DNA of 64,000 bases from Paraflavitalea pollutisoli (GTDB lineage: Bacteria; Bacteroidota; Bacteroidia; Chitinophagales; Chitinophagaceae), in contig NZ_JARKMX010000003.1 in NCBI RefSeq assembly GCF_029360705.1, forward strand, positions 124,001 to 188,000. The letters run 5' to 3'. This document shows, piece after piece, positions 10,079-19,246 of this stretch (positions are counted from its first letter, which is position 1; the number at the start of each line of letters is the position of its first letter). A program made the position numbers and the translations under genes. A model generated the notes under the pieces. The model ran no database searches. It saw only the letters and a list, made by a program, of their open reading frames with translations, and was not told the origin of the DNA.

Positions 10079-10244
10079 GCTATATTTTAGACATACCATG
10101 TGTCTTAACCTTCCCCTTGTATGGAGCGTTTCTTGACTTGCTTGGTATGCTTCTTTATGTTTTGCATGATAAGTATCAAAAATAATCAGCAAAGATATTC
10201 CACCCAAATTTTTTCTGCAGGAATCTGCGGGTGGGATAAACTCT
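10079..10244 (-). other. Short interval between accA and the terminator, possible tiny transcript
   Basis: About 170 bases separate the accA stop from the terminator. On the minus strand a 20-codon frame runs from an ATG at 10167 to a TAA at 10105 and encodes a very basic peptide (MQNIKKHTKQVKKRSIQGEG). No clear ribosome-binding site is visible. It may be a small basic peptide, a structured 3' UTR, or a small RNA. A longer overlapping frame here runs through the terminator stem and is not credible. Confidence 0.25.
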
Positions 10245-11222
10245 TTATTGGGCTACCTCGTCCCAGAAGCCCATTTTACTAAACTTCTCAATACGTTTTT
10301 CGATGCGTTCTTCGGGTGTAAGCTCCCCCAGTGCATCCAGGGTATTGATCAGATAAGGCTTGAGCAGGTTGGCTGCTTCTGCATAATCCCAATGAGCGCC
10401 ACCAACAGGTTCAGGAATGATCTCATCGATCAGCCCAAACTGGTGCATATAGTCGGGTGTAAGCTTCAATTGCTCAGCTGCTTTTTCCTTCTGGTCCCAG
10501 CTGCGCCAGAGGATCGAGCTGCAGCTTTCGGGAGAGATCACGGTATACCAGGTGTTTTCCAACATGAATACGCGATCACCAACACCGATACCAAGGGCAC
10601 CACCGGATGCTCCCTCACCAATTACCACACAAATGACCGGCACTTTAAGGCGCATCATTTCATAGATGTTGCGGGCAATGGCTTCACCTTGTCCTCGTTC
10701 TTCTGCTTCCAGACCGGGATAGGCACCGGGCGTATCAATCAAGGTAATGACCGGCTTGTTGAATTTTTCTGCGAGCTTCATCAGGCGAAGGGCCTTGCGA
10801 TATCCTTCCGGATTGGCCATACCGAAATTACGGAGCTGACGGGCTTTGGTATTGATACCTTTTTGCTGGCCGATCATCATCACCGTTCTGCCATCGATAG
10901 AGGCGAATCCGCCCACCATGGCTTTGTCGTCACGAACGTTCCGGTCACCATACAGTTCTACGAAATCGGAGCTCAGTTTCTCAATATATTTCAGTGTATA
11001 AGGACGATCCGGGTGGCGGCTCAACTGCACTTTTTGCCAGGGCGTAAGGTTTTGTGTGATGGCCTTACGGGTTTCTATTACACGCTCTTCCAGCTTTTTT
11101 ATGGGATCACTCAGGTCTATCTTGCTCTTTTCAGCTTTTTGTTTTAGTCCTTCTATGTCGTCGAACAGTTCTTTAATGGGTTTCTCAAACTCAAGAAATT
11201 GGCGGTTTTTATCTTGCGGCAT
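10245..11222 (-). CDS. accA: Acetyl-CoA carboxylase carboxyltransferase subunit alpha
   Basis: A 325-residue crotonase-fold subunit that, with AccD, transfers the carboxyl group from biotin to acetyl-CoA to make malonyl-CoA for fatty-acid synthesis. The N terminus [18 protein letters not shown], the [12 protein letters not shown] segment, [24 protein letters not shown], and the oxyanion-hole region [22 protein letters not shown] are all hallmark sequences. The ATG at 11222 gives the expected length. It is the last gene before a transition to the decayed blaI/M56 locus. Confidence 0.96.
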   Translation of the reverse strand: MPQDKNRQFLEFEKPIKELFDDIEGLKQKAEKSKIDLSDPIKKLEERVIETRKAITQNLTPWQKVQLSRHPDRPYTLKYIEKLSSDFVELYGDRNVRDDKAMVGGFASIDGRTVMMIGQQKGINTKARQLRNFGMANPEGYRKALRLMKLAEKFNKPVITLIDTPGAYPGLEAEERGQGEAIARNIYEMMRLKVPVICVVIGEGASGGALGIGVGDRVFMLENTWYTVISPESCSSILWRSWDQKEKAAEQLKLTPDYMHQFGLIDEIIPEPVGGAHWDYAEAANLLKPYLINTLDALGELTPEERIEKRIEKFSKMGFWDEVAQ

Positions 11223-11386
11223 AAACAGGGAATATAAAGCTGTAAAATTAAGGGTTGAGACCTTTTCTTACTAATGTTTTCTTAATGCGTTGTTTATGAA
11301 GAAAAAAGTCTGCTGCCGATAGGGCACACAGGCTCTGACTTGAAACATGCTTAGAAAAGCTAAGACATTGATAATGAATTGAATTT

Positions 11387-12645
11387 TTACTTAGATGGAG
11401 CTGGGGTATGGCTCGTGAGCTCTATTACCACCATCAGTTCTGTGTCTTCCGCATAATTTTTATTGTACCACTCGTTGGTGCTCAGGTCTATTTGCACGGT
11501 GTGTTTTCCGGCCTTCAAGGCTTTACCATAAAGTCGGCTGGAAGAGAATAAGGCGATATCATCTCCCTTGTATTTGACCAGTGCCTGGTTTTCAATGTGT
11601 TTTCCATCCAGCCATATCCCGTATTTGGTGTTATTGGTCCATTCCTGGAGTTGAGTATCAGTGGGGGATTTACGTACAGGAGGTTTAACGAAACGAATAT
11701 CCGGATATTGGCTTCTTTGTTCCAGGGTCATGGCCTGATAAATTGGCTTTACCCATTTTACGTCTTCTACGGTGTAGTGATACTTACGGCCTTTGCTGTC
11801 GATAGCAGTGCTCTTAAATATGGTATTGAATTTTTCAATTTGTTCCGGTGTGGCGCCTTTCCCGGCAGGTAGGTTATTCCCCCCGGGTGGTTTGAACTTT
11901 ACTTTGGGAGGTTTTTTGGCGTCCCAGGTTTTGGAAAGCTTCTTATTAGAATCGGCTTGTTTAGCAGGAGGTTGGGTTTATGCATAGGTACGACCGGTAA
12001 AGAGCAATACTCCGCAGCCAAAAAGTGGCAGTAACGCCCATTGGAGGCTGTTGATCCGTTTGGTATTAGGTTGTTTGGTCTTCATGGCCAATCGTTTTTT
12101 GGTGATGAAATAGTTGAAAGAGCTTGTCAACGGTGTTATGCTTTGTTGTTGAATCTTATCGAGCAAGTGATGCTGGTAACTGCGAATGTTGCCATGTGTG
12201 TGAATAACTGTCTCATCGGCCAGTAATTCATGGTTAGTTGTATCGCCTTTTTATAGAAGTAAAAGGTTGGGTTGAGCCAGCAAAAGATCTGTAATGTTTC
12301 TATGAACAGTATGTCCCAGGAATGTTTTTGCCGTACATGCGACAATTCATGTGTCAACAACGCATCACGGGTAGATAGGTCATCATAGGCGGCCTTGCTC
12401 ATGAATCTGTATCGGAGAAAGGAATGCGGGGGAATCGTTTCTCCGTCAGGATGAGCTGTGCCCCTTCATATTCCGTAGATTGTTCCCCGGAGGTAATTTT
12501 CTTGATGCGAAGTAGGTTGAGGATGAAGTGCACCAATAAGATCAGGGAGACGGCGGCATAGATGCTACTAACGATGAAGTACCCACCTGTATACCAGCAA
12601 CAGCAACAGGGAGCACAAGCTGATTTGATGATGTAGGTAATCAAT
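11387..12645 (-). pseudogene. M56-family (BlaR1-like) peptidase gene, multiply broken
   Basis: Fragments in different frames together make an M56 antirepressor peptidase. The first fragment has KSLCSLLLLLVYR-like residues (readable only by shifting frame near 12605), then a hydrophobic SLILLVHFILNLLR stretch with about 100 residues missing between. The zinc motif HELSHVRQKHSWD lies at about 12340-12300. Lesions I can see: an extra C in the five-C run at 12428-12432 (minus strand), one base lost near 12231-12237 that breaks HELLADE, and an in-frame TAA at 11978-11980 where CAA fits (GRTYA-Q-TQPPAK). After that stop the C-terminal frame continues intact to 11387. Intact proteins sense cell-wall damage and cleave BlaI. 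Confidence 0.85.
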
Positions 12646-13013
12646 TTTTTCTTTTTTTCAATTTCCTGATCGATGATCTTTCTGAGTTCTTCCAATTCAA
12701 CAGCGGAAAACTTGGCTGACTTCGTAAATAAGCTGGCAAACTGCAAGGCAGCATTGTTGAAGAAGTTCTTGATCATCCCATTCATATGTTTAGAGAAATA
12801 GTCGGCTTTCTTCACTTTTGGATAGTATTGACGTGAATTGCCGAAAACCTTATGATCTACAAATCCTTTTTCCTGCATGCGTTTCAGCAGGGTAACTACC
12901 GTCGTGGTAGCAGGCTTGGGATCAGGGAAGCAATCGATGAGGTCTTTCAGAAAAGCCTTGTCCAATTGCTATAAGAATTCCATGATCCGTTCTTCTGCCT
13001 TGGTCAATTGCAT
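12641..13013 (-). pseudogene. BlaI/MecI-family repressor gene with nonsense mutation
   Basis: The expected start is the ATG at 13013 (MQLTKAEERIMEFL). Codon 15 is TAG (12969-12971) where the family has Trp (TGG), followed at once by QLDKAFLKDLIDCFPDPKPATTTVVTLLKRMQEKGFV, a winged-helix DNA-binding domain. The C-terminal coiled dimerization part EELRKIIDQEIEKKKK is present. The normal overlapping stop/start ATGA with the next gene appears as ATTGA, so repressor and peptidase frames run together. BlaI proteins repress their own operon until cleaved by the M56 partner. Both genes of the pair are lost here, which fits joint decay. Confidence 0.85.
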
Positions 13014-13186
13014 ACTCTACTTGTTTAGACGTTGCTCTATATTTTTAGAACTACCTCTACAAATGGAGAATATTAATTCGACTCTCCAAATTTTTATTGC
13101 TGCTGATTATTCAATTGGGTTTATAGGTGCAGTCAGGATTATTACACCAGGATAATTATATTTACAGCTAACTATTAATCATTCAT

Positions 13187-14014
13187 ATGAGGAATATCGG
13201 TATGTATCCGAAAGTTTTTTTAGTGTTATTGTTGATGGTAGTTGCGGGTAGCGCCCTGGCAGGAACGGTCGACACTGTCAAAACCTTCAGCCCTTCCATG
13301 AAGAAGGAGATCAAAGCCGTGGTTGTGCGGCCGGCGTCCTACTCAAAAAATAAAACCTATCCGGTCGTGTATTTGCTGCATGGTTATAGTGGCAATTATT
13401 CCGATTGGGTGAGCAAAGTCAAAAACCTGCCAGCCTATGCGGATCAGATGGACCTGATCATCGTGTGTCCCGATGGCAATTTTTCCAGCTGGTATTTTGA
13501 TAGCCCGATCGATAGTTCCTGGAAATACGAAACTTATGTGGCGAAAGAACTGGTGAATTGGATCGATGAGCACTACAGCACGATCCGCAAACGTGAAGGC
13601 CGGGCCATCACAGGACTCAGCATGGGTGGTCATGGTGCGCTATATCTCGCCTTTCGCAAACAGGAGGTATTTGGCGCGGCCGGTAGTATGAGTGGTGGTG
13701 TCGATATGCGTCCTTTTCCCCTCAACTGGGATATTGCCAAACGAATTGGTACGTTTAAAGACAGCCCTCAGCAATGGGAGCAACGTAGTGTGATCAACAT
13801 GACCCACCTGCTGGTGAATAACGCACTGGCATTGATCATCGATTGCGGAACGGGTGATTTCTTTTACCGCGTAAATGTCAACCTGCACGAGTTGCTACGG
13901 GAACGGAATATTGCACATGATTTCATTAGCCGTCCGGGTGCACACAATTGGGAGTATTGGGATAATGCGGTGATCTATCAATTGACATTTATGAATAAAT
14001 ACTTCAGGAAGTAA
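13187..14014 (+). CDS. Secreted esterase of the putative-esterase (esterase D/FrmB-like) family
   Basis: A 275-residue alpha/beta hydrolase. A signal peptide covers residues about 7-26 (FLVLLLMVVAGSALAG); an ATG at 13202 is an alternative start directly before it. YPVVYLLHGYSGN provides the oxyanion-hole region, GLSMGGHG carries the nucleophile Ser145, LIIDCGTGDFF a likely acid, and PGAHNWEYW the catalytic histidine. The family includes S-formylglutathione hydrolase, feruloyl and tributyrin esterases and mycolyl transferases; export argues for hydrolysis of an extracellular or periplasmic ester. The exact substrate is unknown. It is a single gene convergent with the M1 peptidase. Confidence 0.85.
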   Translation: MRNIGMYPKVFLVLLLMVVAGSALAGTVDTVKTFSPSMKKEIKAVVVRPASYSKNKTYPVVYLLHGYSGNYSDWVSKVKNLPAYADQMDLIIVCPDGNFSSWYFDSPIDSSWKYETYVAKELVNWIDEHYSTIRKREGRAITGLSMGGHGALYLAFRKQEVFGAAGSMSGGVDMRPFPLNWDIAKRIGTFKDSPQQWEQRSVINMTHLLVNNALALIIDCGTGDFFYRVNVNLHELLRERNIAHDFISRPGAHNWEYWDNAVIYQLTFMNKYFRK

Positions 14015-14034
14015 TTGCACCGACTGTTGATAAT

Positions 14035-14072
14035 AAAATGGGCGTGCCGCATCCGGCACGCCCATTTTATTT
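14035..14072. terminator. Bidirectional terminator between esterase and M1 peptidase
   Basis: A perfect 15-bp stem from 14035 to 14068 with a 4-base loop (catc) begins with A residues and ends with T residues. It works in both directions between two convergent genes. Confidence 0.9.
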
Positions 14073-14087
14073 TATCGCGAAACACCA

Positions 14088-16049
14088 CTAGGAGCCTTGC
14101 GGCCAGGTGTTGTTTTTGTTGTTTACATCAGGAAGTGTGTTGTCGGGATCGATCACTACTTTCTTCAGTTTGCTGGTTGACTTGTAAGCAAATTTCCAGG
14201 TAGCGCCGTGCTGCCAGATCTCAACGGGCAGCTTGATGCGAGCTGTTTTGCCATTTTCCTCAGTGATCTCTGCTATCACCGGCATGGGCATTTTATCCAG
14301 GTTGGAGATCGTGATGATACTTCCTTGCGCCGGATCATTTTGTACATAGGCTACGTCATCTACCGATTGGTCGATCTTCCAGTTGTTGAGGTACCAACCT
14401 CTCCAGAACCAGTCGAGCGTTTCTCCGGCGTTATTTTCGATACAATGGAAGAAATCATAAGGAGTGGGGTGCTTGAATGCCCATTGGTGTACATAGTAGC
14501 GGAAGGCGCTGTCGAAACGTGCTTCTCCCAATACATTCTCCCGGAGCAATTGCAATCCGAAGCCCGGTTTACGATACGCAATCGTGCCGAGGTTGGCAGG
14601 ATTGGTAACATCTGGAATGGTAGAAATGCTTTCTGAATTAGGGCCAAAGAAAGGCATCACGAAATTGCGGGCATTCATAGCGCGATTGCCGGCATATTCT
14701 CCATTGTTGAATTTCTTTTCAGCCAGGGTGTTGATGAAAGTATTGAAGCCTTCGTCCATCCAGGGGAATTTGCGCTCGTTGCTACCCACGATCATGGGGA
14801 ACCAGTTGTGGCCAAATTCGTGCGAAGTAACACCCCAAAGCCCGCCTCTTTTTGCGCGCGCACTACAAAATACGATACCGGGATATTCCATACCGCCTAC
14901 AATACCGGCTACGTTCACGGCCATGGGATAAGTGTAAGGATAGAGGTAATCAGAATAGAATTCAATCGCTCCCTTTACGTATTCAGTGGAGCGGCCCCAG
15001 GCTGAGTCCTGCGCCACTTCAGCAGGGTAGGCACTCATAGCGAGCGATTTCTTACCACCAGGCAGGTTGATTCGGGCAGCATCCCAAACGAAAGAAGTAG
15101 AGCTGGCCCAGGCTACGTCGCGGGTATTGGTGCATTTGAATTTCCAGGTAAGTGATTTACCGGTAGGGCGTGAAACTGGATTGGTAACTTCTTCGGCTGA
15201 ACGTAACATCACTGTTTTGTCGCTGTTCCTCGCTGCAGCCCAACGCTTTTGTTGCTCTGCAGTTAGTACCTCCTGGGGGTTCAGTAATTCACCGGAGCCT
15301 ACCACAATGTGGTTCGCAGGTACCGTGATGTTGTAAGTAACATCGCCGTATTCGAGGTAAAATTCTCCCTGACCGAGGTAGGGCAGCGTATTCCATCCCT
15401 GTACATTGTCATACACACACAGGCGGGGAAACCATTGGGCAATTTCATAGATCCAGCCATTCTTTGTTTGGAGGCGGCCAGTACGGTCTGTGCCATATTC
15501 GGGCACTGTGTATTCGTAGGTGATCTTAATCTGCGTGCTGCCTCCGTTGCTTTTTACAGCCTGGGGCAATGATATCTTCATTCGTGTGTCGATCACGTCG
15601 TAGGTAACATTGGTCGATTTGCCGTTCTGAATCAGTGTAACCGATTTGATCGTGTAACCACCGTCGAAGGCGTTACGGTTGGCCCAGCGGCCACCAGCGA
15701 TCGCAGTAGCTGCTACGCCTCTCGACTGCTGGTTGTAGATATTCTGGTCCAGTTGCAGCCAAAGGAAAGGCAGCGACTGTGGACTGTTGTTGGTATAGGT
15801 GATCTGCACAGCGCCTGATACCTGGTGGTTGGCATCGTTGAGGGTTGCGTCGATCTTGTAATCGGCTTTATTTTGCCAGTATTTAGGGCCGGGTGTACCA
15901 TCAGCGGCTCTTACCTCATCGCCGTAGGCCGGGTAAAAGAAAGGCGCAAATGCCTCATGCTGGTCGTACACGGAAGTGGTTTGGGCGGCAGCCTGTAGTC
16001 CCGCGACCAGGAGACAACCTGTAAGAATCCTTTTGGTGCTCAACATCAT
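14088..16049 (-). CDS. Exported M1-family metallopeptidase
   Basis: From the ATG at 16049 the protein has 653 residues; the frame is open farther upstream, but [23 protein letters not shown] is a clear signal peptide, so I start there. The zinc-binding HEFGHNW lies at about residues 410-416, and the third ligand is in MDEGFNTF 18 residues on. The exopeptidase motif usually written GAMEN appears as GGMEYPG, a variant seen in Bacteroidota M1 proteins that may change N-terminal amine recognition. Members remove N-terminal residues from peptides. The enzyme is periplasmic or outer-surface. It has no T9SS sorting tail. Confidence 0.88.
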   Translation of the reverse strand: MMLSTKRILTGCLLVAGLQAAAQTTSVYDQHEAFAPFFYPAYGDEVRAADGTPGPKYWQNKADYKIDATLNDANHQVSGAVQITYTNNSPQSLPFLWLQLDQNIYNQQSRGVAATAIAGGRWANRNAFDGGYTIKSVTLIQNGKSTNVTYDVIDTRMKISLPQAVKSNGGSTQIKITYEYTVPEYGTDRTGRLQTKNGWIYEIAQWFPRLCVYDNVQGWNTLPYLGQGEFYLEYGDVTYNITVPANHIVVGSGELLNPQEVLTAEQQKRWAAARNSDKTVMLRSAEEVTNPVSRPTGKSLTWKFKCTNTRDVAWASSTSFVWDAARINLPGGKKSLAMSAYPAEVAQDSAWGRSTEYVKGAIEFYSDYLYPYTYPMAVNVAGIVGGMEYPGIVFCSARAKRGGLWGVTSHEFGHNWFPMIVGSNERKFPWMDEGFNTFINTLAEKKFNNGEYAGNRAMNARNFVMPFFGPNSESISTIPDVTNPANLGTIAYRKPGFGLQLLRENVLGEARFDSAFRYYVHQWAFKHPTPYDFFHCIENNAGETLDWFWRGWYLNNWKIDQSVDDVAYVQNDPAQGSIITISNLDKMPMPVIAEITEENGKTARIKLPVEIWQHGATWKFAYKSTSKLKKVVIDPDNTLPDVNNKNNTWPQGS

Positions 16050-16230
16050 GATGAAACGTAGATTTTGATGAAAATAAAGCCTAAATATAGCAAAAGGGGT
16101 AAAGTTCTCGCCAGCCACTAATCAAATAGTGGACGTTTTTTAATGTTGAAAAAACATTTTCCAGCCTGGCTAGTGACGGATGGCAGGAGATTCGGCGGGA
16201 TGACTGAATGTTCTTAATTTGCAGCTTGCT

Positions 16231-17094
16231 ATGTCGCTTTTTATTACCTCCCTCAATTCCGGAAGCAATGGAAATTGCTACTACATCGGCAACGATGAGG
16301 AGGCAGTTTTTGTGGATGCCGGCATTTCCTGTCGGGAAACAGAGAAGCGTATGAGCCGGCTTGGACTGCAAATGGAAAAGGTGAAAGCGATATTCGTATC
16401 GCATGAGCATTCAGACCATATTTCCGGTATCCCAGTGTTGGCAAGGAAATACAAGCTGCCGGTATATATTACGCAACGTACACTAAAATCGGTCGGACTG
16501 AACCTGTCTCCTGAACAGGTGCGATCATTTGCCGCTTATGAAGCGGTGCAGATTGGTGGGCTTACAGTTACCGCCTTTCCTAAATTTCACGACGCATACG
16601 ATCCGCACAGTTTTGTGGTCACTTCTGATTCGGTACGTGTAGGAATTTTTACTGATATAGGCAAGTCCTGTGCACACCTCATCAGTCATTTCAGTCAATG
16701 CCACGCTGCATTTCTCGAAGCAAATTATGATGACGATATGTTATCGAACGGACGCTATCCGATGTCGTTGAAGAATCGCATCCGTGGCGGTAGTGGCCAC
16801 TTGTCGAATGCGCAGGCCCTGGAGATATTCAGAACACACCGCCCATCGTTCATGAGCCATTTATTGCTGGCGCATTTGTCAAAAGACAATAACAACCCCC
16901 AGCTGGTTCAGGAGCTGTTTGATCAGCACCGGGAAGATACATCTATCATTGTCGCTTCCCGTTACCAGGAGACGGCGATCTATCATATCCAATCTTATGG
17001 CGAAGCACTATCTACTATTTCCCGGCCGTTTGAACCACGCGTGGTAAAACCATTGCCGGCCATTTCACCGGTACAGCAGTTGCGGTTGTTTTAA
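16231..17094 (+). CDS. MBL-fold metallo-hydrolase, YycJ/WalJ-like
   Basis: A 287-residue metallo-beta-lactamase-fold protein starting MSLFITSLNSGSNGNCYYIG, the characteristic beginning of the YycJ group. The metal site is SHEHSDHISG (HxHxDH, about residues 55-64), with LEANYDD and MSHLLLAHLSKDNN later. I use the ATG at 16231; a TTG 12 bases upstream is less likely. In Firmicutes the homologue is a 5'-to-3' DNA exonuclease linked to WalRK signalling; here only a phosphodiesterase-type nuclease role can be proposed. It is the last recognisable core gene before tRNA-Asp. Confidence 0.85.
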   Translation: MSLFITSLNSGSNGNCYYIGNDEEAVFVDAGISCRETEKRMSRLGLQMEKVKAIFVSHEHSDHISGIPVLARKYKLPVYITQRTLKSVGLNLSPEQVRSFAAYEAVQIGGLTVTAFPKFHDAYDPHSFVVTSDSVRVGIFTDIGKSCAHLISHFSQCHAAFLEANYDDDMLSNGRYPMSLKNRIRGGSGHLSNAQALEIFRTHRPSFMSHLLLAHLSKDNNNPQLVQELFDQHREDTSIIVASRYQETAIYHIQSYGEALSTISRPFEPRVVKPLPAISPVQQLRLF

Positions 17095-17404
17095 ATTTGC
17101 CATTTTCACCAGGATTGAATAGCAGCCAGTTTTGGGAGGAGGCCATTGAATCGCTTCGGCCATCTGGCGGCTGAAGCCTTTGTGTCGGGATGGTCAGAGG
17201 CAGATTGGTTTTGATGCCAGTACGCCCTACCTTAGGCGGCTAATGACATAGCCTGGATGGATTTGTGGCGGTATTGATGAGGTAAGGTCTAGCCAGTAGA
17301 TAAGGATGAACGGTAGAATTTTTAGGATGGATGTCGAAAACAATTCTAGGTAATTTTAAGGTGTCAATAAGCCAACGAAGATTTTTTCTAATTTTTTTTC
17401 AAAA
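17095..17404. other. Intergenic region without a recognisable gene
   Basis: About 310 bases between the metallo-hydrolase gene and the tRNA promoter. I find no convincing reading frame. A G/C-rich stretch near 17151-17178 has short self-complementary arms (gcttc and gaagc), but no T run follows. Confidence 0.5.
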
Positions 17405-17437
17405 TTGTTGGGCCGTATCAAAAAACTCCTATCTTTG
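17405..17437 (+). promoter_or_regulatory. Bacteroidota-type promoter for tRNA-Asp
   Basis: TTG at 17408-17410 and TATCTTTG at 17430-17437 are separated by 19 bases, matching the Bacteroidota sigma factor consensus (-33 TTG, -7 TAnnTTTG). The tRNA starts about 130 bases downstream, so a long 5' leader would be processed. Confidence 0.65.
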
Positions 17438-17569
17438 CAATCCCAACGACGGAAACACACACCGAAAGGGTTGAGAGAGAAGAGGTTGCGAGATTGGGAA
17501 CGCTGATTTGAGTGTTAGTTTTGATCAGCAAAAAATTAGTTCTTTCGCGAGTTTTTCGCACAAAATATT

Positions 17570-17643
17570 GGATCGGTAGTTCAGTCGGTTAGAATGCCGC
17601 CCTGTCACGGCGGAGGTCGCGGGTTCGAGTCCCGTCCGGTCCG
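17570..17643 (+). tRNA. tRNA-Asp (anticodon GTC)
   Basis: The 74-base gene folds as a full cloverleaf. The acceptor arms GGATCGG and CCGGTCC pair, with one T-G pair. The anticodon stem CCGCC/GGCGG encloses the loop CTGTCAC with GTC at 17604-17606. The T arm contains GGTTCGAGTCC. The discriminator is G and no CCA is encoded. A tyrosine recombinase follows about 200 bases downstream, so this tRNA is the likely island insertion site. Confidence 0.96.
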
Positions 17644-17647
17644 CTCT

Positions 17648-17679
17648 AAAGGGTTATCAGAAATGGTAACCCTTTTTTG
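17648..17679 (+). terminator. Terminator after tRNA-Asp
   Basis: Arms aagggttatc and ggtaaccctt (one T-G pair) enclose a 6-base loop and are followed by six T residues, directly downstream of the tRNA. Confidence 0.8.
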
Positions 17680-17790
17680 TTTTTACTCCACTTTACTTTC
17701 AGCGTATTGATTTTCAGTTTTTTGCAACACCTTGAGACGCGAGTCGCATCGTAACTTTATTCTGCTTGGATTTTACGTTACGTCCGGAAA

Positions 17791-17823
17791 AACGGGACGA
17801 ATAACGGGACGAAAACGGGACGG
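17791..17823 (+). repeat. Three short direct repeats upstream of the recombinase gene
   Basis: The decamer aacgggacga occurs at 17791 and 17803, and a one-base variant (aacgggacgg) at 17814, giving 11-12-base spacing, about one helical turn. The block ends 24 bases before the recombinase start. Such spacing suits recombinase arm sites or an operator; function is inferred. Confidence 0.5.
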
Positions 17824-17847
17824 ATTTTAAGACTAAAAACCAAGCTT

Positions 17848-19215
17848 ATGTCTCAAGTGATTTATCCAACATGCGATAAGAAGCGCATCAGAAAAGTTGA
17901 TGGAACGAGCAAGGTCTATCTTCAGTACAATTACAGCTCGGATATTCGACCATTGCTCGATACCAGAATTTCAATTCCACCCCAGCACTGGGATCGCGCC
18001 ACAAGGAGAATAACCAACAAGCTACCGACGGACTTTGGTAGTTATAAAGAATTAAACAAGGAGGTCAAAAGGCAAGAAGAGCTTGCTCTTGATCTGGTAA
18101 GGCTGGGTACTCGGATGAAAGTTTCGGACATAGTTGCTTTCGTAAGGCAATTTTATTCCCCCCAAATTGACATTACAGAGCTTTCAACAAAGAAGGAGTT
18201 GTTTGAACGTCTTGCCAAAAGTCCAGGAGAGCGAAGTAACAACGATTTATTCTTTCAGTTGGAAGAATATATAAAAGCAAAAAAGGGCCGTGTATCCGAC
18301 AAAACAATAAATGTTTTTGAGCAAGTTGGCCAGCACCTCAGGGCCTTTGAAAAACATTCGGGTTCTAAGGTTTGCTTTGATGGTTTAGACTTTAACTTTT
18401 ACGACGCTTATACAAGGTTCTTAACCTTCGAATATGTACAAGAGCGTAGGAAAACACCTGTTATTGGCTTGAAGCAAAATACCATTGCAAAAACCATCAA
18501 GCAACTCCGAATATTCGTGAAGGACAGAATTAAGCGCAAAATTATTGCGCCTATTGATCTGTCAGACTTCAAATCTCAGGAAGAAAATACAGACGCTATC
18601 TACCTGAATTTCGATGAGATCCGAAGGTTGTATAACCTGGATTTGATGAACTCTCCAGTCTTGGCTCAATACAGGAGGATTTTCATAGTCGCTTGCTTGA
18701 CTGGGTTACGCTTTTCAGATTTTTCAACAATCACTCCCGAGAATATTGTTGGCGAAAAGTTCATCCTAAAGCGTCAAGAAAAATCGGATAGCCCGGTAAT
18801 GATTCCCCTACGGCAGGAAGCTAGGCAAATGCTGTTGGAGTATTTTGATAACAAGGATGTTGTTCATATCACAAACCCTGACCTAAATGCCAACGTAAAA
18901 GTGCTGGGTAGGATGGCAGGAATAACGGAGTCGATCACGTTTAGCTACAAAAAGGGGGCACAAACTATAAAAGACATCAGAGCGAAATGCGATTGGATTT
19001 CTACCCACACAGCGCGTCGCTCCTTTTGTACCAACGAATTCCTTGCAGGTACACCGGTTAAACTTATAATGAAGATCAGTGGCCATAAAAAAGAAAAGGA
19101 CTTTTATAAATACATACGCATCACTGAAAAAGAGGCTGCATTAATTGTTGAGCGTATTTGGATGGCAAGAGATGGAATGCAGCCGCTAACCCCTGCTTTA
19201 ATTGTTCAAAAATAA
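17848..19215 (+). CDS. Tyrosine recombinase (island integrase)
   Basis: A 455-residue site-specific recombinase. The N-terminal part (to about 110) is the arm-binding type found in Bacteroidota conjugative elements, residues about 135-235 form the SAM-like core-binding domain, and the catalytic domain has TGLRFSD (Arg288), HTARRSF (His387, Arg390), SGHKK (His413) and the tyrosine in FYKYIRI (most likely Tyr422). It would cut and rejoin DNA at an att site. Its position just downstream of tRNA-Asp and pointing away from it supports integration at the tRNA 3' end. The catalytic residues all seem intact, so excision may still be possible. Confidence 0.93.
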   Translation: MSQVIYPTCDKKRIRKVDGTSKVYLQYNYSSDIRPLLDTRISIPPQHWDRATRRITNKLPTDFGSYKELNKEVKRQEELALDLVRLGTRMKVSDIVAFVRQFYSPQIDITELSTKKELFERLAKSPGERSNNDLFFQLEEYIKAKKGRVSDKTINVFEQVGQHLRAFEKHSGSKVCFDGLDFNFYDAYTRFLTFEYVQERRKTPVIGLKQNTIAKTIKQLRIFVKDRIKRKIIAPIDLSDFKSQEENTDAIYLNFDEIRRLYNLDLMNSPVLAQYRRIFIVACLTGLRFSDFSTITPENIVGEKFILKRQEKSDSPVMIPLRQEARQMLLEYFDNKDVVHITNPDLNANVKVLGRMAGITESITFSYKKGAQTIKDIRAKCDWISTHTARRSFCTNEFLAGTPVKLIMKISGHKKEKDFYKYIRITEKEAALIVERIWMARDGMQPLTPALIVQK

Positions 19216-19246
19216 GTTTTTGAAATTATGAAGCTGTTATAGATTC

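Noticed and set aside
10025-10207. 60-codon minus-strand frame next to accA
   Set aside because: It runs through both arms of a strong terminator hairpin and its product has no recognisable character.
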